Shown piece by piece: positions 27,795 through 37,751 of a DNA stretch of 64,000 nucleotides. Location of the stretch: positions 26,043 through 90,042 of the forward strand of contig JAGRDS010000021.1 of assembly GCA_020446945.1 (NCBI GenBank), given 5' to 3'. Made by a program: the position numbers and the translations under genes. Position 1 is the first letter of the stretch; every line of letters begins with the position of its first letter. Source of the stretch: Parvularculaceae bacterium. GTDB taxonomy: Bacteria; Pseudomonadota; Alphaproteobacteria; Caulobacterales; Parvularculaceae. The notes beneath the pieces were generated by a model. That model saw only the letters and a program-made list of their open reading frames with translations, made no database searches and was not told where the DNA came from.

Positions 27795-28706
27795 ATGCTC
27801 TTTACGAAAAAGCACGCGGCGGAAAAACGAGCCGATTTCAGGAAGGCGCTGAAAACAGGAAAACTGTTGCAGTTTCCGGGCGCGTTCAATCCGCTTTGCG
27901 CGCAGTTGATCGAACGAAAGCGCTTTGACGGCGTTTACATTTCAGGCGCTGTCATGTCGGCTGATCTTTGCCTTCCCGATATCGGCGTTTCGACGATGAC
28001 GGAATTCGCCGATCGCGGACAGCAGATTGCGCGCGTCACCGATTTGCCGACAATCATCGATATTGACACCGGCTTCGGCGAGCCGATGGCCGCCGCGCGC
28101 ACCGTCCGCACGATGGAGGAGGCGGGAATTTCCGCCTGCCATATCGAGGATCAGGTGATGCCCAAACGCTGCGGCCATCTCGACGGCAAGGAAGTCGTGG
28201 ATGTCGAAACGATGGTGAAGCGGGTCAAGGCGGCGGCGGAAGCCAAACGCGATCCGAATTTCATCCTGATCGCTCGTTCCGACGCGCGCGCGGTCGAAGG
28301 GCTCGACAAGGCGATCGATCGGATGAAAGCCTATATCGACGCCGGCGCCGACATGATCTTTCCCGAAGCGATGAAAGATGAAAAGGAATTCGAGGCGGTG
28401 CGCGCCGCGCTCGACGCGCCGATCCTCGCCAACATGACGGAGTTCGGCAAGTCGCGGCTCTTGAATAAGAAAGAGCTGGAAAATCTCGGCTTCAATCTCG
28501 TCATTTATCCGGTGACGACGCTGCGCCTCGCGATGTTCGGCGCCGAAAAGGGGCTGGATGCGATCCTTGACGATGGCGACCAGAACGGCGTTCTCAATAT
28601 AATGCAGCACAGGCGCGATCTGTACGATCTTCTACGCTATGAGGACTATAACAGGTTCGATTCGTCGATATTCAATTTTCACGTGGGCGATACGCCGTTA
28701 AAATAG
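27795..28706 (+). CDS. prpB: methylisocitrate lyase family protein
   Basis: Cleaves 2-methylisocitrate to pyruvate and succinate, 303 residues. The isocitrate lyase family active-site loop KRCGH (residues 124-128) and the metal-binding DIDTGFG are present. The fold is the PEP mutase / isocitrate lyase barrel, and length and position in a prp gene set support PrpB over a PEP mutase or oxaloacetate decarboxylase. Belongs to the prpD-prpC cluster. Confidence 0.9.
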   Translation: MLFTKKHAAEKRADFRKALKTGKLLQFPGAFNPLCAQLIERKRFDGVYISGAVMSADLCLPDIGVSTMTEFADRGQQIARVTDLPTIIDIDTGFGEPMAAARTVRTMEEAGISACHIEDQVMPKRCGHLDGKEVVDVETMVKRVKAAAEAKRDPNFILIARSDARAVEGLDKAIDRMKAYIDAGADMIFPEAMKDEKEFEAVRAALDAPILANMTEFGKSRLLNKKELENLGFNLVIYPVTTLRLAMFGAEKGLDAILDDGDQNGVLNIMQHRRDLYDLLRYEDYNRFDSSIFNFHVGDTPLK

Positions 28707-28885
28707 GTCTATGGACATGTGCGAAAGCAGCCGGTTGCGAGTTTGATGGGGGCGTCGCCAGCAAGTTCCCGGACGTTCTTTACGCCGCCTTGTTCAGCAT
28801 GAATGGGGATAATACGGTCTCGAACGAGGATGGCGGCGTCGACGGCTCACTTTTCGGGCAGCGGCGACAGTGCTGGAGGAATCGG

Positions 28886-29203
28886 ATGAATAAATTTGGC
28901 GGTCGTATAGCTTACTGGTCAGGCTTTCTCGCTATTGTCGCGGGTTGTCAAACGACAGAAGGTTTGACGCGGGATCAGGTCCTGACCAGCGCGGAGCAGG
29001 CGATTGAGAATGAGGACGGGCGGGGCGCGACAGATTCCGATCAGAGATATGATCCCAATGAAATTATCTGCAAGACGCAACAAAGATCGGGTAGCCGGCT
29101 AAACGTAGAAAAGGAATGTCGCACTGCAGAAGAATGGCGAAATATCAAGTCCAGCACCAAACGCGATCTTGATCGAGTAAGAAGCCGAATAACCAACCAG
29201 TGA
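28886..29203 (+). CDS. putative lipoprotein of unknown function
   Basis: 105 residues with an N-terminal signal ending in a lipobox, AIVAGC, so it is predicted to be lipid-anchored. The C-terminal part has a conserved-looking pattern, IICKTQQRSGSRLN...KECRTAEEW, seen in short alphaproteobacterial hypothetical proteins. GGAGG lies 8 bases before the ATG. The gene and its 179 bp upstream gap are more AT-rich than the neighbours. It sits between prpB and prpC without obvious functional link. Confidence 0.7.
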   Translation: MNKFGGRIAYWSGFLAIVAGCQTTEGLTRDQVLTSAEQAIENEDGRGATDSDQRYDPNEIICKTQQRSGSRLNVEKECRTAEEWRNIKSSTKRDLDRVRSRITNQ

Positions 29204-29375
29204 TTTTCGCGCCCCGTTTACGCCGCATCTTCGCTTCGCGGGGAACGTCTTGCGAAGTTCTTCAAGAAGCGGCGCGCGCAGACGCGGCTGAGCGTTTGGG
29301 CGCCGGAGCTATGAAGCGCGGACGTTTCTAACGAATGCGCATGACAGATACGAAATGAGAGAGAGAGGAACCAGG

Positions 29376-30512
29376 ATGGCTGAAGCGGAAGTAAAATACG
29401 GTCTCGCCGGCGTACTTGCCGATGACACCGCGATTTCCAAAGTGATGCCGGAGATCAATTCGCTCACCTATCGCGGCTATAAGGTTCAGGATCTCGCGAC
29501 CGCGTGCCGCTTCGAGGAAGTCGCCTATCTCATCTGGAACGGCGAGTTACCGAACAGGGCTCAACTCGACGCATTCAATGCGGCGGAGAAAAAAGCGCGC
29601 GGCCTTTCTGACGGCGCGCTGAAATTGCTCGCCATGCTTAATCGCGAAGCGCACCCGATGGACACGCTGCGAACGGCGGTCTCCTTTATCGGTCAGGAAG
29701 ATCCCGAAGCGGATGATTCCTCGCCCGAAGGGCTGCATAAAAAGTCGATCCGCCTATTCGCGCTGATACCGGAAATCGTTGCGGCCGATTTCCGCCTGCG
29801 CAACGGCAAACAGCCGATTGCGGCGACAAGGGATCTGGCGTTCTCCGAGAATTTCTTTCACATGTGCTTCGGCGAAGTCCCCAAGCCCGAAGTCGTCAAA
29901 TGTTTCGACATTTCGATGACGCTCTACGCCGAACATTCGTTCAACGCCTCAACTTTTACGGCGCGGACGATCGCATCGTCGCTTTCCGACATCTACTCGG
30001 CGGTGACGGGCGCCGTCGGCTCTTTGAAAGGCCCGCTCCATGGCGGCGCCAATGAAGCCGTCATGCATATGCTGAAGGAAGTGCCCTCGGCCGCAGCGGC
30101 CGAACAGTGGATGATGGATGCGCTTGCGGAGAAAAAGAAAGTGATGGGCTTCGGCCACCGGGTTTACCGCTCCGGCGATTCGCGCGTGCCGACGATGACT
30201 GACGCCTATAAGAAAATGGTCGATGTTATCGGCACCGATGAAGCGAAAAAATACTGGGAGATCAGCCGCAAACTGGACGAGGTCATGGTCCGCGAAAAGA
30301 AGATCTATCCCAATCTCGATTTCCCGGCCGGCCCCGCTTATTACCTGATGGGCTTCGATATTCCGATGTTCACGCCGATTTTCGTCATATCGCGAATTAC
30401 GGGCTGGACAGCGCATGTGATCGAACAACTTTCCGCGAACAAGCTCGTTCGCCCCTTGTCGAACTATACGGGGGTCGCGCAACGTGACGCGCCGCCGATA
30501 GGCGAGAGATAG
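29376..30512 (+). CDS. prpC: 2-methylcitrate synthase / citrate synthase
   Basis: Condenses propionyl-CoA (or acetyl-CoA) with oxaloacetate, 378 residues, the short form typical of PrpC. Catalytic histidines lie in [10 protein letters not shown] and GFGHRVY, and the aspartate region is near NLDFPAG. Chosen ATG follows a GA-rich GAGAGAGGAACC site. The second, longer citrate synthase (gltA) lies at 55.7 kb, which supports assigning this one to the methylcitrate cycle. Substrate preference still needs assay. Confidence 0.88.
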   Translation: MAEAEVKYGLAGVLADDTAISKVMPEINSLTYRGYKVQDLATACRFEEVAYLIWNGELPNRAQLDAFNAAEKKARGLSDGALKLLAMLNREAHPMDTLRTAVSFIGQEDPEADDSSPEGLHKKSIRLFALIPEIVAADFRLRNGKQPIAATRDLAFSENFFHMCFGEVPKPEVVKCFDISMTLYAEHSFNASTFTARTIASSLSDIYSAVTGAVGSLKGPLHGGANEAVMHMLKEVPSAAAAEQWMMDALAEKKKVMGFGHRVYRSGDSRVPTMTDAYKKMVDVIGTDEAKKYWEISRKLDEVMVREKKIYPNLDFPAGPAYYLMGFDIPMFTPIFVISRITGWTAHVIEQLSANKLVRPLSNYTGVAQRDAPPIGER

Positions 30513-30529
30513 GAAAGGGACGAGCCGAC

Positions 30530-31120
30530 ATGGGAAATCCGCGACAACGCAATGAAGACGAGCGCCGCCGCGCCGAGGAGGCGGTGAAGGAGCTTATTCG
30601 CTGGATCGGCGACGATCCCGCGCGCGAGGGGCTGGTCGATACTCCGCAGCGGGTCGCCGACGCTTTCCTTGAATATTTCGTCGGCTATGAAGAATGTCCG
30701 GAAACCTATCTGCAACGGACTTTCGAGCAGGTCGGCGGTTATGACGAGATCGTTCTTCTGCGCGACATTCCGTTCCATTCCCATTGCGAACACCATATGG
30801 CGCCGATTATGGGCAAGGCGCATGTCGCCTATCTGCCGAGGGATCGCGTCGTCGGCATTTCGAAACTTGCGCGCGTCGTCCATGCTTTTGCAAAGCGCCT
30901 GCAGGTGCAGGAACGCCTGACGGCGGAAATCGCCGATTGCATCGATCGCGTACTTGAACCGGTCGGCGTCGCCGTCGTAATCGAGGCCACGCACGCCTGC
31001 ATGACCTGTCGCGGCGTCGAGACGCCGGACGTTATCATGACGACAAGCCGGATGATGGGGGCGTTCCGCGAGGATCCGCGCTCGCGCCAGGAAGTCTTGA
31101 AGTTGATGGGATTTAACTGA
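30530..31120 (+). CDS. folE: GTP cyclohydrolase I
   Basis: Converts GTP to dihydroneopterin triphosphate, first step to folate and related pterins, 196 residues. The zinc ligands are in HCEHHM and in MTCRG, and the family loop [11 protein letters not shown] is intact. 17 nt after prpC and 29 nt before an enoyl-CoA hydratase gene, so the region is compactly arranged but not pathway-coherent. Confidence 0.95.
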   Translation: MGNPRQRNEDERRRAEEAVKELIRWIGDDPAREGLVDTPQRVADAFLEYFVGYEECPETYLQRTFEQVGGYDEIVLLRDIPFHSHCEHHMAPIMGKAHVAYLPRDRVVGISKLARVVHAFAKRLQVQERLTAEIADCIDRVLEPVGVAVVIEATHACMTCRGVETPDVIMTTSRMMGAFREDPRSRQEVLKLMGFN

Positions 31121-31149
31121 TCCCGTCCCGATGCGCCGAGGAGGGCGCC

Positions 31150-31926
31150 ATGCCATATCAATGCATTCTTCTTGAAACCGATCATGATGTCGGCATCGTC
31201 ACCCTCAACCGTCCTGATGCGCTCAACGCATTTTCCGATCAGCTTATGGATGAGTTGACCGACGCGCTGAAAAAACTCGAAGCGGACGACGATATCGGCT
31301 GCATCGTCATAACGGGCTCGGAAAAAGCGTTCGCCGCAGGCGCCGATATCAAGGAAATGGCGTCCGTCACCTATATGCAGGCGGTGAACGAAAACTTCAT
31401 CACGCGCAATTGGGAAGAAGCCACGCGCTGCCGCAAGCCGGTTATCGCGGCCGTCGCGGGTTATGCGCTGGGCGGCGGGTGCGAACTCGCCATGATGGCC
31501 GATTTCATTATCGCCGCCGACAACGCCAAATTCGGCCAGCCGGAAATAACGATCGGCGCGATGCCGGGCGCCGGCGGAACCCAGCGCCTTGCGCGCTTTA
31601 TCGGCAAATCCAAGGCGATGGAAATGTGCCTGACGGGCCGCGTAATGGATGCTGAAGAGGCTGAACGCTGCGGGCTTGTCTCCCGCATCGTTCCAAAAGG
31701 CGAATTGCGAGCAGAGGCGATCAATACCGCGAAAAAAATCGCATCGTTCTCGCGCCCGATCGTCATGTTGACGAAAGACGCCGTAAATCGCGCTTTCGAA
31801 CTTCCGTTGACGGAGGGCGTTCGATTCGAGAGGCGTCTGTTCCATTCGATATTCGGTACGGAAGACCAGCGCGAGGGCATGGCCGCTTTCACCGAGAAGC
31901 GAAAGCCAGTATTCAAGAACCGTTAG
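31150..31926 (+). CDS. enoyl-CoA hydratase
   Basis: Crotonase-fold hydratase, 258 residues, of the usual length. Oxyanion-hole segments [10 protein letters not shown] and [16 protein letters not shown] are present, and the two catalytic glutamates lie in the expected places (CEL and GQPEITIG). Hydrates trans-2-enoyl-CoA in beta-oxidation. The following antiporter gene starts 20 nt downstream with its own strong GGAGG site. Confidence 0.92.
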   Translation: MPYQCILLETDHDVGIVTLNRPDALNAFSDQLMDELTDALKKLEADDDIGCIVITGSEKAFAAGADIKEMASVTYMQAVNENFITRNWEEATRCRKPVIAAVAGYALGGGCELAMMADFIIAADNAKFGQPEITIGAMPGAGGTQRLARFIGKSKAMEMCLTGRVMDAEEAERCGLVSRIVPKGELRAEAINTAKKIASFSRPIVMLTKDAVNRAFELPLTEGVRFERRLFHSIFGTEDQREGMAAFTEKRKPVFKNR

Positions 31927-31946
31927 TCGCCTGAGGGAGGCGGCGG

Positions 31947-33878
31947 ATGGACAATCTCGTCCTCGCCATCGCCATTATCGGATTGCTGGGCGTTGGCGCG
32001 CAATGGCTCGCCTGGCGCCTCGCTATGCCCGCGATTGTCTTGATGTCGGCCGCCGGCCTGCTCGCCGGCCCTGTTTTCCGAATACTCTGGCCCGAAACAT
32101 GGACGCCGGGCGGCGCGGCGCCGATGGAGGTTTTGTTCGGCGAGTTTTATCGGCCGATGATTGCGGTCGCCGTCGCCGTCATCCTTTTCGAAGGCGGACT
32201 GACGCTCAATTTCGCTGAGATCCGCGGTCTGACGAAGGGCGTACGCAGCCTTGTCTTTCCGGGCGCCTTCATCGCATGGGGGCTCGGCGCGGCGGCGGCT
32301 GTTTATATCGGCGGCCTCGCGCCGATGGTCGCCCTGCTGTTCGCAGGGATCATGGTCGTCACCGGCCCGACGGTGATCATCCCGCTACTAAGACAGGCGA
32401 AGCTGAATCAGCGCCCGGCGGCGTTATTGAAATGGGAAGGGATCATCAACGATCCGATCGGCGCGCTGCTCGCCGTTCTCATTTATGAATTCGCATCCTA
32501 TGGCGCCGCGGGAAGCGGCCATCCAACGGGGGAGGTTGTCGCCGGCCTGCTGATCGCGTCGGCGCTTTCCGTGCTGCTTGGTTTTTCGCTTGGACGCGGC
32601 GCGGCGTACATGTTTCGGCGCGGCTGGGCGCCTGAATTCCTGAAACCCCCGATTTTGCTGGCGCTCGTCCTTTTTTGTTTCGAAATAGCCAATATGCTCC
32701 AGGAAGAAGCAGGGCTTGTCGCCGTAACCGCGATGGGCGTCACGCTCGCGAACTCGAAAATCCAGAGCATCAACGAGTTGAAGCACTTCAAGGAATCGAT
32801 CGCGACATTGCTTGTTTCCGGCGTATTCGTCGTTCTCACCGCCAATCTGACCTGGGAGACGATGGGCGCGCTCGGCGCCGATGATTTCGCGCTGATCGGC
32901 GCAATGCTTTTCATCGTTCGCCCGTTGACGGTTTTCATCTCGACAATCGGCGCCGGGCTGACCTGGCGCGAGCGATTGCTGGTCGGGTGGATCGCGCCGC
33001 GCGGCGTCGTCGCGGTTGCAATTTCGAGTTTCTTCGGCGCCGCGCTCGTCCAGCAATATTCAGGGCAGGCGTTCGACGGCGCGACCGGCGACGCTGCGAT
33101 CGGCGCGCTCGCCGCGTCTTCGGAACGATTGATCCCGCTGGCTTTTGCAATGGTCTTTGCGACAGTCATCCTCCACGGCTTTACGATCGGACCGCTCGCC
33201 AAGGCGCTCGGCCTTGCATCGACGAACCGCCCCGGCGTTCTCATTGTCGGCGCCTCGCCCTGGTCGGCGGCGCTCGCGGCGAAGCTGAAGGAGATGGAGA
33301 TTCCGGTGATGATCGCCGATGCGAGCTGGCGGCGGCTGCGGCCTGCGCGGCTCGCAGACATTGCGACCTATTACGGAGAAATCCTGTCGGAAGTGACGGA
33401 CCATCATCTCGATTTCAACCGGTTCGGTTCGCTGCTCGCCGTTTCTGGCAATGAGGCGCATAACGCGCTCGTATGCACCGACCTTGCGCCTGAGCTGGGG
33501 CGCGCGGCGATTTACCAGTTGAGCGCAAGCGGAAAAGGCGAAGACGACCGGCGTTCGGTTTCCTTCGCCTTGCGCGGGCGCACCTTATTCAAATCGGCGC
33601 CGACGCTTGATGAATTGCTGCGGCGCCATTACGCCGGATGGACCTACCAGAAAACCAGATTGACCGAGGAATATCCGCCTGACGAATATTTTAAAGATCT
33701 TGGCAAGGAATATGAACTGACGCTTGCAATCCGCAAGGGCGCGATTGTTTTCGCATCGAAGGAGCGCCCGATAACGCCAGAGATCGGCGATACGGTTCTC
33801 GCCTATATTCCAAAACCGGTCGAGACGGCGAAATCCGCCGCGCCGGCGACGACCTCCCCTGCGGAAAACGACGCCTGA
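31947..33878 (+). CDS. cation/H+ antiporter (CPA1/NhaP-like) with C-terminal nucleotide-binding-like domain
   Basis: 643 residues: about 12-13 membrane helices over residues 1-420, with the exchanger-type motif INDPIGAL near 170, then a cytoplasmic region. Residues about 430-560 start GVLIVGASPWSAALAAKLKE, an RCK/TrkA-N-like Rossmann segment, which suggests control by a nucleotide. Likely Na+ or K+ for H+ exchange across the inner membrane. GAGGGAGG precedes the ATG and a strong terminator follows the stop. Confidence 0.87.
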   Translation: MDNLVLAIAIIGLLGVGAQWLAWRLAMPAIVLMSAAGLLAGPVFRILWPETWTPGGAAPMEVLFGEFYRPMIAVAVAVILFEGGLTLNFAEIRGLTKGVRSLVFPGAFIAWGLGAAAAVYIGGLAPMVALLFAGIMVVTGPTVIIPLLRQAKLNQRPAALLKWEGIINDPIGALLAVLIYEFASYGAAGSGHPTGEVVAGLLIASALSVLLGFSLGRGAAYMFRRGWAPEFLKPPILLALVLFCFEIANMLQEEAGLVAVTAMGVTLANSKIQSINELKHFKESIATLLVSGVFVVLTANLTWETMGALGADDFALIGAMLFIVRPLTVFISTIGAGLTWRERLLVGWIAPRGVVAVAISSFFGAALVQQYSGQAFDGATGDAAIGALAASSERLIPLAFAMVFATVILHGFTIGPLAKALGLASTNRPGVLIVGASPWSAALAAKLKEMEIPVMIADASWRRLRPARLADIATYYGEILSEVTDHHLDFNRFGSLLAVSGNEAHNALVCTDLAPELGRAAIYQLSASGKGEDDRRSVSFALRGRTLFKSAPTLDELLRRHYAGWTYQKTRLTEEYPPDEYFKDLGKEYELTLAIRKGAIVFASKERPITPEIGDTVLAYIPKPVETAKSAAPATTSPAENDA

Positions 33879-33900
33879 GCCCCCATTTTCGGGGCTTTTT
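33878..33900 (+). terminator. rho-independent terminator of the antiporter gene
   Basis: The stem AGCCCC / GGGGCT with a seven-base loop, directly followed by TTTTT, begins at the antiporter stop codon. It is a clear intrinsic terminator reading rightwards and separates the antiporter from the histidine kinase gene. Confidence 0.85.
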
Positions 33901-33973
33901 CCGCATTCGCATTCACGCTGGTTAACGAGGCTTTAGCGCTTGCGCACTACCGTCAACCGATCGGGGAAGGTTG

Positions 33974-34870
33974 ATGCGCGATCTAGTTACATTTGAATCG
34001 AAATCGAGCGCGTTGATGTCCGCATTCGCTACGGGAATTGCGGAAACAATCGCCGTCCGACGCGCTGAAAGGACAGCGCAGAAGGCTCGCGCGGAAGCAG
34101 AAGCCTCGATCAGGGCGCGCGCCGAATTTCTCGCCAACATGAACCATGAATTGCGAACGCCGCTGAACGCGATAATCGGCTTTGCGACCATGTTGAAAGA
34201 AGGTGAGAGCTACAAGCTCTCTGCGGAACAGCGCGATACCTACGCCGATTACGTACTTCAGTCGGCGGATCTTCTTTTGAGCCATATAAATACGCTGCTG
34301 GAGGCGGCGGCGCTCGATGGCGGCGAGGTCGCAATCGAGCCGGCGTCGATAAACCTGGCGGAAACTCTGGGCGAGGCTGTCAAACGCGCCAAAGTCGCCG
34401 CGGATGCGGCCAAGGTTTCAATCGAGGACAAGACCGGCGCCGCCGGCGCGCCGGCCGGCGGCTGGGGCGATCCCGTCAGAACCGCCCAGGCGCTCGACCA
34501 TGTTATTCGCACCGCGATCAAATCCTCGCCGGAGAAAGCCCGGATCATCGTGCGCGCCGTCGCGGCCGATGACGGCTGGGGCGAGATCGCCATTCGCGAT
34601 CACGGGCCCGGGCTGTCGGGTGAGGATATCGCCAAAGCGTTGTCGGCGTTCGACGAGACGCATCGCGGTCTCGACCGGTCGTTCGCCGGACCGGGCATCG
34701 GCCTCGCCATCGCCAGGACTTTCATCGAAATGCAGGGCGGACGCTTTGCGGTCAAATCGAAACTCGGCGAGGGAACATTGATCCGTTTCGCCTTGCCGCC
34801 GCCTGAAGAAACCGGCGCGGCCGCCAGCGGCGAAACAGAGCCTGACAAGGAAATCAAACTCGCCGGATAA
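33974..34870 (+). CDS. soluble sensor histidine kinase
   Basis: 298 residues without membrane helices. A HisKA dimerisation domain has the phospho-acceptor histidine H58 in NMNHELRTPLNA. The HATPase domain follows, with N-box residues near DHVIRTAIKS, then DHGPGLS and GPGIGLAIAR. The short N-terminus (about 35 residues) has no recognisable sensor domain, so input probably comes from a partner protein. 21 nt upstream of the HerA-like ATPase gene and probably co-transcribed with it. No response regulator is nearby. Confidence 0.9.
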   Translation: MRDLVTFESKSSALMSAFATGIAETIAVRRAERTAQKARAEAEASIRARAEFLANMNHELRTPLNAIIGFATMLKEGESYKLSAEQRDTYADYVLQSADLLLSHINTLLEAAALDGGEVAIEPASINLAETLGEAVKRAKVAADAAKVSIEDKTGAAGAPAGGWGDPVRTAQALDHVIRTAIKSSPEKARIIVRAVAADDGWGEIAIRDHGPGLSGEDIAKALSAFDETHRGLDRSFAGPGIGLAIARTFIEMQGGRFAVKSKLGEGTLIRFALPPPEETGAAASGETEPDKEIKLAG

Positions 34871-34891
34871 AACCCGGCGCGAGGAGCGTTT

Positions 34892-36583
34892 ATGTCGCAA
34901 GCAGCATTAGATAATTCGGGCGCCGCAGAAAAACTGCGTGCGAGCGCGCAGCGACGCCGCGCGCGCATCGGCGAAGTTGTTTCCGTCAACGGCAGTCATG
35001 CGCTCGTCATGCTTGACGAGGATCGCCCCGATCTCGACCGCGTACATCGACCGCAACTCGGTGCGATCCTGTCTGTCGATACCGGGACGTGCATCGTTCT
35101 CGGCCTTGTCTCCGCGATGAGCGTGCCGGCGCCTTCGCTCGATTCTGGCGGCAGGGATCTCAGGATCATCGAGCTTGAGCTGATCGGCGAATTCACGAAG
35201 CCGACGCCGAAAAAGCCGGCGCGTTTCCGGCGCGGCGTATCAACCTATCCGACCCTGCACGATGAGGTGCAGCTCGCGGCGCGGGACGAACTGGCGGCGC
35301 TGTTCGCCGCAAACGGCGCGGCGAGCGTCAGGATAGGCGTCGTCAAACAGGATATCGCCATTCCCGCGACCGTTTCCGTCAATGACCTGTTCTCGCGCCA
35401 CTGCGCGGTCCTCGGTACGACCGGTTCCGGAAAGTCCTGTGCGATAACGCTGATGCTGTCGGCGGTGCTGGAGCGCTACAAGCAGGGGCACGTCGTCGTT
35501 CTCGATCCGCATAACGAGTATTCGCAATGTTTCGGTGGTAATGCGGTCGTGTTCGACACGTCCAGCCTGACGTTGCCCTACTGGATGCTGACCTTTGAGG
35601 AACTGGTCGAAATACTCTATCCCGGCCGCATCAATTGCGCTGAAGAAATCGAGATTCTCGCCGACCTCATCCCGGTCGCCAAGAAGATGAACCTGTCGAA
35701 TTCGACGTCGGGCGCAAAACTGATGGCGGATCGGCGCGAGGGTTCGAATATTACGGTCGACACGCCGGTTCCCTATCGCATTTCAGAATTGCTGACCTTG
35801 ATCGACAAGACGCTCGGCAGTCTTGAAAATACGCGCGCGACAACACCCTACAAGCGGCTGCGCGGGCGCCTGCACGGCATCAGCCAGGATGCGCGATACG
35901 GGTTCATGTTCGGCGGCCTCACGGTCCAGGATACGATGGCCGAATTTCTGGGCCAGCTTTTCAGGATTCCGGTCGACGGCGCGCCGATCTCGATTATTGA
36001 ACTGGGCGGGCTTCCGGCTGAGGTTGCGCAGGTCATCGTTTCCGTCGTTGCGCGCCTCGCGTTCGAATTCGGCCTTTGGAGCCATGGCGCGACGCCGTTG
36101 GCGATTATCGTCGAAGACGCGCATCGCTATGCGCCGGCGAAGGAAAGCGCCGGTTTCGGCCCGACGCGCAAGGCGCTTGTGCGCATTGCGAAAGAAGGTC
36201 GCAAGGTCGGCGTATCGCTTTGGGTCGCATCGCAGCGCCCGACCGAACTCGACGCTACGATCCTTTCCCAGTGCAACACGATTTTCGCCATGCGCCTTGC
36301 AAACCAGGCCGACCAGGAGGCGTTGCGCTCCGCCATTCCCGACGCCTCCACCAGTCTTCTTTCCTGCCTGCCTTCTCTCGGGCTAGGGGAGGCGATCGCG
36401 GTCGGCGAGGGCGTTCCCTTGCCGACGCGCATCCGATTCGACGCCCTGCCGCGCGAAGCCGTTCCGCGCAGCCTGACGGCGAGTTTCACCGACGGCTGGT
36501 CGGTCGATGTCGACGACATGACATTCATTTCGCGCATCGTCGAGCAATGGCGCGCGCAAAAGCTGCTCCTGCCCGAGGTTTGA
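34892..36583 (+). CDS. HerA-like ATPase (DUF87)
   Basis: 563-residue hexameric-ATPase-type protein. An N-terminal beta-barrel-like region (about 20-110) is followed by the ATPase with Walker A GTTGSGKS (175-182). The Walker B region IIVEDAHRY has E408-D409 where most relatives show a glutamate pair or DE. FtsK/HerA family enzymes move on DNA, often with a NurA nuclease, which is absent here. In operon with the soluble histidine kinase, an arrangement whose purpose is unknown. DNA translocation is inferred. Confidence 0.85.
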   Translation: MSQAALDNSGAAEKLRASAQRRRARIGEVVSVNGSHALVMLDEDRPDLDRVHRPQLGAILSVDTGTCIVLGLVSAMSVPAPSLDSGGRDLRIIELELIGEFTKPTPKKPARFRRGVSTYPTLHDEVQLAARDELAALFAANGAASVRIGVVKQDIAIPATVSVNDLFSRHCAVLGTTGSGKSCAITLMLSAVLERYKQGHVVVLDPHNEYSQCFGGNAVVFDTSSLTLPYWMLTFEELVEILYPGRINCAEEIEILADLIPVAKKMNLSNSTSGAKLMADRREGSNITVDTPVPYRISELLTLIDKTLGSLENTRATTPYKRLRGRLHGISQDARYGFMFGGLTVQDTMAEFLGQLFRIPVDGAPISIIELGGLPAEVAQVIVSVVARLAFEFGLWSHGATPLAIIVEDAHRYAPAKESAGFGPTRKALVRIAKEGRKVGVSLWVASQRPTELDATILSQCNTIFAMRLANQADQEALRSAIPDASTSLLSCLPSLGLGEAIAVGEGVPLPTRIRFDALPREAVPRSLTASFTDGWSVDVDDMTFISRIVEQWRAQKLLLPEV

Positions 36584-36667
36584 GGCGAACGGCTCCGGCC
36601 GGCGCCCGAGATAAAGCCAAGTTGCATTGGCGCGAATATGCGGCCATCCTTTTCACCGGAGGGCCGC

Positions 36668-37681
36668 ATGATTCGTTTGGGACTTTTTTTGCTGGCGCTG
36701 TCAGCAACGTCGGCGCTTTCGGCGCCGCCGGAACCGGGCGAGGCGCCGCTCACCATCGTCATACATGGCGGCGCCGGCGCGCTTGAGCGCGGGCGATATA
36801 CGCCGTCGGAAGAAGCGGCCTACAAGTCGAAGCTCAGCGAAGCGCTCGATACAGGTTACGCGGTTCTGGAAAGCGGCGGCGCGGCGCTCGACGCGGTGGA
36901 GGCGGCGATTGTCGTGATGGAAAATTCGCCCCTGTTCAACGCCGGCAAGGGCGCCGTGTTCACGCGCGAAGGCGAAAATGAACTCGACGCCTCGATAATG
37001 GACGGGCGAACGAAAGCGGCCGGCGCCGTCGCCGGCGTCACGCACATAAAAAACCCGATACGTCTTGCGCGCGCGGTGATGGAGCGATCGCCGCATGTGA
37101 TGATGATCGGAAAGGGCGCCGAGGAATTCGCGAAGGAACAGGGCCTCGAATTTGTCAAACGCTCGTACTTCAGGACCGAGGCGCGCTGGAAAGCCTATAA
37201 GAGCGCGGTCGAAAAAGAAAAAAGCGAAAAGCGCGGCGACAAGGAAAGCGGACTGCCGCATGATTTCAAATACGGCACCGTCGGCGTTGTCGCGCTCGAT
37301 GCGAATGGCGATCTTGCTGCGGGAACCTCGACCGGCGGGATGACCCTCAAAAGATACGGCCGCGTCGGGGATGCGCCGATTATCGGCGCCGGAACTTTCG
37401 CGGACAATAATTCCTGCGCCGTTTCTTCGACCGGCTGGGGTGAATATTTCATCCGCCTGACTATTGCGCGCGATATCTGCGCGCAGGTCGAATATGCGGG
37501 CAAAACTGTCGCCGAGGCGGCGAATAACGTCATCCATGAAAGGCTACAGGAATCCGGCGGCGACGGCGGCGTAATCGTTCTCGGCCGAAACGGCGATTAC
37601 GTCATGGAGTTCAATTCCGCCGGTATGTTTCGCGGTGTCAGGCAGGGCGAGGTGAAGGAAGTTGCGATTTATCGCGACTGA
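36668..37681 (+). CDS. isoaspartyl peptidase / L-asparaginase (type 2, Ntn hydrolase)
   Basis: Exported 337-residue protein with a signal peptide (about 1-20). It is a glycosylasparaginase-type Ntn hydrolase that cleaves itself to expose a Thr nucleophile, here T204 in KYGTVGVVALD, with the substrate loop GTSTGGMT nearby. Removes isoaspartyl dipeptides or asparagine. GGAGGG lies before the chosen ATG. Precedes a beta-lactamase-fold hydrolase with a Tat-like signal, so both may scavenge peptides in the periplasm. Confidence 0.9.
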   Translation: MIRLGLFLLALSATSALSAPPEPGEAPLTIVIHGGAGALERGRYTPSEEAAYKSKLSEALDTGYAVLESGGAALDAVEAAIVVMENSPLFNAGKGAVFTREGENELDASIMDGRTKAAGAVAGVTHIKNPIRLARAVMERSPHVMMIGKGAEEFAKEQGLEFVKRSYFRTEARWKAYKSAVEKEKSEKRGDKESGLPHDFKYGTVGVVALDANGDLAAGTSTGGMTLKRYGRVGDAPIIGAGTFADNNSCAVSSTGWGEYFIRLTIARDICAQVEYAGKTVAEAANNVIHERLQESGGDGGVIVLGRNGDYVMEFNSAGMFRGVRQGEVKEVAIYRD

Positions 37682-37751
37682 AACCCGCTTTCGGCGCATC
37701 GCGCGCGCGACCGGCGCGCGCAAATTGGCTCTTGCAAAAAGGACGGGTTGC

